Positions 60,494 through 64,000 of a stretch of DNA of 64,000 nt are shown here, one piece after another; within the stretch, counting starts at the first letter, position 1; the number at the start of each line of letters is the position of its first letter. A program made the position numbers and the translations under genes. The notes under the pieces are model-generated. The model saw nothing but the letters and a program-made list of their open reading frames with translations, was not told the DNA's origin and ran no database searches. Origin of the DNA: Gallalistipes aquisgranensis (GTDB lineage: Bacteria; Bacteroidota; Bacteroidia; Bacteroidales; Rikenellaceae). The DNA is taken from NCBI RefSeq assembly GCF_014982715.1, contig NZ_JADCJY010000001.1, forward strand, positions 186,001 to 250,000. Reading direction: 5' to 3'.

Positions 60494-63400
60494 ATGCTGA
60501 ACAAAATCATACAGTTTTCACTGCACAACCGCCTGTTTGTAGTGATCGTCTCCTCCCTGCTGGCCGCAGTGGGGCTTTATACGGCCATGCGCATGGAGGT
60601 GGACGTGTTTCCCGATCTGAATGCGCCCACGGTGGTCGTGATGACCGAAGCCAGCGGCATGGCAGCCGAAGAGGTGGAACGTCTGGTGACTTTCCCTGTG
60701 GAGACGGCCGTCAACGGCGCCACGGGCGTGCGGCGTGTCCGCTCCTCTTCCGCGACCGGATTTTCGGTGGTGTGGGTCGAGTTCGACTGGAACACAGACA
60801 TCTATATCGCCCGCCAGATCGTGACCGAAAAGCTGGCCGCACTCTCCGGCACGCTTCCCCCGGGCGTGGGAACCCCCGTGCTGGGGCCCCAGTCCTCCAT
60901 TCTGGGCGAACTGATGATCGTGGGTCTCACCTCGGACAGCACGTCGCTGCGGGACCTGCGAACGCTGGCCGACTGGACGATCCGCCCCCGACTGCTCTCC
61001 ATGTCGGGTGTGGCACAGGTTTCGGTGATCGGCGGCGAGGTCAAGGAGTACCAGATACTGATGTCGCCCCGGAAGATGAAACAGTTCGGGGTGAGTGTCG
61101 AAGAGCTGACCGCCTCCGTGCAGGAGATGACCCAGAACACGGCGGGCGGTGTGCTGTACGAATACGGCAACGAATATATCGTACGCGGGGTGACCTCCAC
61201 GACCGATCCGGCCGAGATCGGCAAGGCCGTGGTGAAACTTTCGGCCGAAGGGCTTCCCGTGCTGGTGGAGGATGTGGCCGAGGTGCGCATCGGAGATAAG
61301 GCGCCCAAACTGGGCGTGGCCTCCTACCGCGGAACGCCGGCCGTGCTCATCACCGTTACCAAACAGCCGCAGACCAACACGATCGAACTTACGGAACGGC
61401 TCGACGCTGCGCTGGCCGAATTGCAGGCTTCCCTCCCGGCGGACGTGCACGTGGCGACCGACATATTCCGTCAGTCGCGCTTTATCGACAGTTCGATCGA
61501 CAACATTCAGAAATCGCTTCTGGAGGGGGCGCTCTTCGTGATCGTGGTGCTCTTCTTCTTCCTGATGAACACGCGTGTGACGGTCATTTCGCTGGTGGCC
61601 CTGCCGTTGTCGCTGCTGGTGTCCGTGTTGGTGCTCAAGGTGCTGGGTTTCACGATCAATACGATGAGTCTCGGCGGTATGGCCATCGCCATCGGTTCTC
61701 TGGTGGACGACGCCATCATCGACGTGGAGAACGTCTTCAAACGGTTGCGGGAGAATCGCCGCAAGCCGAAGGAGGAGCGGGAGAATCCGCTGCATGTGGT
61801 GTTCGAGGCATCGAAGGAGATCCGCACCTCGATCGTCAATGCGACGATCATCACGATCGTCGCATTCGTGCCCCTCTTTTTCCTGAGCGGTATGGAGGGA
61901 CGGATGCTCCGTCCGCTGGGCGTGTCGTTCATCGTGTCGCTGTTCGCCTCGATGGTGGTGGCCGTCACGCTGACTCCCGTCATGTGCAGTTACCTGCTCA
62001 CGGGCGACAGGGTGTTGAAAAAGGCGGAGAAGGAGCCTTTCGTCGCCGCTTTCCTCAAGCGGGTCTATCGCAGGGCGCTGGAGTGGGTCATGGGTCGCAA
62101 GCGGGCGCTGCTGGGCGTGACGCTGGCCCTGTTCGCGGGGGCGCTTGCGGTTTTCTTTACGCTGGGACGCAGTTTCCTGCCCCCCTTCAATGAAGGTTCG
62201 CTTACGATCAATGCGAGCGTCCTGCCGGGCGTGTCGCTCGAGGAGTCGGACCGCATCGGCGGTGAAGTGGAGAAAATCCTGCTCGAAGTTCCCGAGATCA
62301 GAACCGTGGCCCGCAAGACGGGCCGAGCCGAACTGGACGAGCACGCGCTCGGAGTGAACGTCTCCGAGATCGAGGCTCCCTTCGAACTGGACGGCCGTTC
62401 GCGCGAGGAGTTCATGGCCGACGTACGGGCCCGGCTGGGTGCGTTGAAGGGGGTGAACATCGAGATCGGACAGCCCATTTCGCACCGTATCGACGCCATG
62501 CTCTCGGGGACGAAGGCCAATATCGCCATCAAACTGTTCGGCACCGATCTGAACCGTATGTTCACGTTGGGCAACCGGATCAGGGAGGCCATCGCCACGG
62601 TTCCCGGCATCGCCGATCTGAACGTGGAGCAGCAGATCGAACGTTCGCAGCTTCAGATCAAACCCCGCCGCGAACTGCTGGCCCGTTACGGGATCACGAT
62701 ACCGCAGTTCTCCGAATTCGTGAACGTGGCGCTGGCGGGCAAGGTGATTTCGCAGGTCTACGACCAGGGAAGTTCGTTCGACCTGACCGTGCGGGCCGAC
62801 GACGGGAGCCGTTCCTCGATGGAGGAGATTGGCAACCTGCTGATCGACGCGGGCGGTACGAAGGTGCCTCTCGGCTATGTGGCCGAGATCGTCTCCACGG
62901 CCGGGCCCGATGCCGTGAACCGGGAGAACGTGAAGCGCAAGATCGTCGTGTCGGCCAACGTGACCGGGGGCGATCTGGGCGGTGCGGTCGCCGAAATCGA
63001 GAAGCGTATCCGGGAACAGGTCGAGCTGCCCGAGGGTTATTACGTGGAGTATGGCGGACAGTTCGAGAGCCAGCAATCCGCTTCGCGGGTGCTTTCGTTC
63101 GCCTCGCTGGTGGCCCTGTTGGTGATCTTCCTGATGCTGTTTCAGGAGTTCAAGCAGGTGAAACTGGCCGGAATGGTGATGATCAACCTGCCGCTGGCCC
63201 TGATCGGCGGCGTTGCGGCGATCTGGATGACTTCCGGCGTGGTGAGCATTCCGGCCATTATCGGTTTCATTTCGCTGCTGGGCATCGCCGTGCGCAACGG
63301 CATCCTGCTCGTCTCCCATTACAATCATTTGCGCTCCGGGGGATGTCCCCTCTACGAGAGTGTGATACAGGGGTCGCTCGACCGGTTGAACCCGATCCTG

Positions 63401-63598
63401 ATGACCTCCCTGTCGTCGGCGCTGGCGCTGATTCCGCTGGCACTGGGCGGCGATGTCTCCGGCAACGAGATTCAGAGCCCCATGGCGAAGGTGATTCTGG
63501 GCGGTCTGGTCAGCTCCACGTTTCTGAACGGGTTCGTGGTGCCGGTGGTCTATCTGATGTTGAACCGTAAAAACGAAAACGTATGCGAACGATCGTAA
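60494..63598 (+). CDS. cusA: heavy-metal efflux RND transporter (CusA/CzcA family)
   Basis: A 1034-residue inner-membrane RND pump with twelve membrane helices in two halves and two large periplasmic loops. The heavy-metal-RND signature in helix 4 reads GSLVDDAIIDVENVF, with the proton-relay aspartates and glutamate. VDVFPDLNAPTVVVMTEASGM after helix 1 and GQPISHRIDAMLSGTKA in the second loop are also characteristic. It exports mono- or divalent metal ions (Cu/Ag or Zn/Co/Cd; the choice is not clear). The ATG at 60494 is preferred to a GTG two codons earlier. The stop overlaps the next gene's start by 16 bases, indicating translational coupling. Confidence 0.95.
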   Translation: MLNKIIQFSLHNRLFVVIVSSLLAAVGLYTAMRMEVDVFPDLNAPTVVVMTEASGMAAEEVERLVTFPVETAVNGATGVRRVRSSSATGFSVVWVEFDWNTDIYIARQIVTEKLAALSGTLPPGVGTPVLGPQSSILGELMIVGLTSDSTSLRDLRTLADWTIRPRLLSMSGVAQVSVIGGEVKEYQILMSPRKMKQFGVSVEELTASVQEMTQNTAGGVLYEYGNEYIVRGVTSTTDPAEIGKAVVKLSAEGLPVLVEDVAEVRIGDKAPKLGVASYRGTPAVLITVTKQPQTNTIELTERLDAALAELQASLPADVHVATDIFRQSRFIDSSIDNIQKSLLEGALFVIVVLFFFLMNTRVTVISLVALPLSLLVSVLVLKVLGFTINTMSLGGMAIAIGSLVDDAIIDVENVFKRLRENRRKPKEERENPLHVVFEASKEIRTSIVNATIITIVAFVPLFFLSGMEGRMLRPLGVSFIVSLFASMVVAVTLTPVMCSYLLTGDRVLKKAEKEPFVAAFLKRVYRRALEWVMGRKRALLGVTLALFAGALAVFFTLGRSFLPPFNEGSLTINASVLPGVSLEESDRIGGEVEKILLEVPEIRTVARKTGRAELDEHALGVNVSEIEAPFELDGRSREEFMADVRARLGALKGVNIEIGQPISHRIDAMLSGTKANIAIKLFGTDLNRMFTLGNRIREAIATVPGIADLNVEQQIERSQLQIKPRRELLARYGITIPQFSEFVNVALAGKVISQVYDQGSSFDLTVRADDGSRSSMEEIGNLLIDAGGTKVPLGYVAEIVSTAGPDAVNRENVKRKIVVSANVTGGDLGGAVAEIEKRIREQVELPEGYYVEYGGQFESQQSASRVLSFASLVALLVIFLMLFQEFKQVKLAGMVMINLPLALIGGVAAIWMTSGVVSIPAIIGFISLLGIAVRNGILLVSHYNHLRSGGCPLYESVIQGSLDRLNPILMTSLSSALALIPLALGGDVSGNEIQSPMAKVILGGLVSSTFLNGFVVPVVYLMLNRKNENVCERS

Positions 63599-64000
63599 CG
63601 ACCGTTGCGGCCCTGCTCGTAGTGTCGGGGGCCTTCGCGCAGAACGGGGTGGAGCGTGTGCTCCGCTCCGTGGAGGAGAACAGCGTGACGCTCCGGGCCC
63701 GCAGGGAGCTGACCGGGGCGCAGGTGCTGGAAGCCCGGTCGTCGAACAATCTGGGCAATCCGACTGTCTCCTACGACCAGTTGTGGGGTACGCCTTCCGA
63801 GGTGGGCCGCAGCGGAGAGATCAATGTGGCCCAGCCGTTCGATTTCCCCACGGTGTATGCCAACCGTTCCAAAATGAACCGGTTGCTGGAGAGGCAGTAC
63901 GGCCATGAATACGCCGTGTTCCGCCGGCAGGTGCTTCTGCAGGCCCAGGAGGCGTGCATCGCCATCGTCGCCCAGCGGCGGCTGAAGGCGCTGGCGGACG
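63583..64000 (+). CDS. cusC: TolC/CusC-type outer-membrane efflux channel (partial, cut by window end)
   Basis: The first 139 residues of an outer-membrane efflux protein; the frame has no stop before the window end. A Sec signal (MRTIVTTVAALLVVSGAFAQ) is followed by NGVERVLRSVEENSVTLRARRELTGAQVLEARSSNNLGNPTVSYDQLWG, a typical start of TolC-family coiled-coil hairpins. It overlaps cusA by 16 bases in another frame, completing a cusBAC operon for export across both membranes. Confidence 0.85.
   Translation, partial: MRTIVTTVAALLVVSGAFAQNGVERVLRSVEENSVTLRARRELTGAQVLEARSSNNLGNPTVSYDQLWGTPSEVGRSGEINVAQPFDFPTVYANRSKMNRLLERQYGHEYAVFRRQVLLQAQEACIAIVAQRRLKALAD

Noticed and set aside
60518-63328. Open minus-strand frame of about 930 codons opposite cusA
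   Set aside because: Antisense to a textbook RND pump; His/Arg/Gln-rich translation without domains.
1-64000. Mobile elements, CRISPR arrays, phage or integrative-element genes
   Set aside because: No transposase, integrase, relaxase or regularly spaced direct repeats were seen, and gene order looks like a stable chromosome.

Overview
The window looks like a chromosomal segment from a GC-rich Bacteroidota, most likely an Alistipes-type member of the Rikenellaceae. Three things point that way. Many intergenic regions carry the Bacteroidota promoter pattern (TTTG or TTG, about 19-20 bases, then TAnnTTTG), and Shine-Dalgarno sites are mostly weak. The gene content is typical of gut Bacteroidota: exported glycan-degrading enzymes, Tat- or lipoprotein-exported Gfo/Idh/MocA and FAD enzymes, a SusC-type TonB receptor, a fused KorA, and a CusBAC pump. 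Base composition is clearly GC-rich, which fits Alistipes better than Bacteroides. The genus is an inference. I see no insertion sequences, phage genes, tRNAs, rRNAs or CRISPR arrays, and no recognisable DNA-binding regulator.

Layout. 0.1-3.1 kb (minus): copper ATPase CopA, copper chaperone and Ohr peroxidase. 3.2-5.8 kb: divergent lipoprotein aldose epimerase and MATE exporter. 5.9-8.1 kb (minus): guanidinium-type SMR exporter, MutY and a pirin. 8.3-11.3 kb: exported FAD oxidoreductase, DUF805 protein and alkaline phosphatase. 11.6-19.9 kb (plus): a four-gene pectin/rhamnogalacturonan operon (GH2, GH28, GH28-like, GH105). 20-22.6 kb: outer-membrane phospholipase A, acyl-ACP thioesterase and an atypical arginase-fold protein. 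22.8-25.8 kb (minus): an exported three-gene operon (TIM-barrel isomerase-like, DUF1080, Tat Gfo/Idh/MocA) that looks like a periplasmic keto-sugar pathway. 26-29 kb: DsbD and a GT2 enzyme. 29-32.5 kb (minus): large TPR protein and an MFS carrier.

32.7-40.3 kb (plus): PurA, lipoprotein FAD enzyme, OmpA-type lipoprotein, EtfB, EtfA and a long acyl-CoA dehydrogenase. 40.4-42 kb: NagB and a glycerophosphodiesterase. 42.1-43.1 kb (minus): a Cys-nucleophile alpha/beta hydrolase. 43.3-46.2 kb (minus): 2-oxoacid:ferredoxin oxidoreductase KorAB. 46.5-50.6 kb (plus): Tat FAD enzyme, a GH109-type lipoprotein and a NahK-like sugar kinase. 50.7-53.9 kb: a GT22-type mannosyltransferase-like protein and a CoA transferase. 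54-57.5 kb (minus): TonB siderophore-type receptor with a PepSY membrane protein. 57.7-64 kb (plus): WaaP/InaA-type kinase, a His/Cys-rich small protein and CusB, CusA and the start of CusC, which is cut by the window end.

Functional themes. (1) Glycan use: the pectin operon, the keto-sugar operon and the GH109-kinase pair release and process sugars outside or just inside the cytoplasmic membrane; NagB feeds amino sugars into glycolysis. (2) Anaerobic energy metabolism: KorAB, EtfAB with an acyl-CoA dehydrogenase, and a CoA transferase. (3) Metal and oxidative stress: CopA/CopZ/Ohr at one end, CusBAC at the other, plus DsbD and MutY. Many genes also have very long antisense open frames. These arise from GC-rich codon use and were not annotated.
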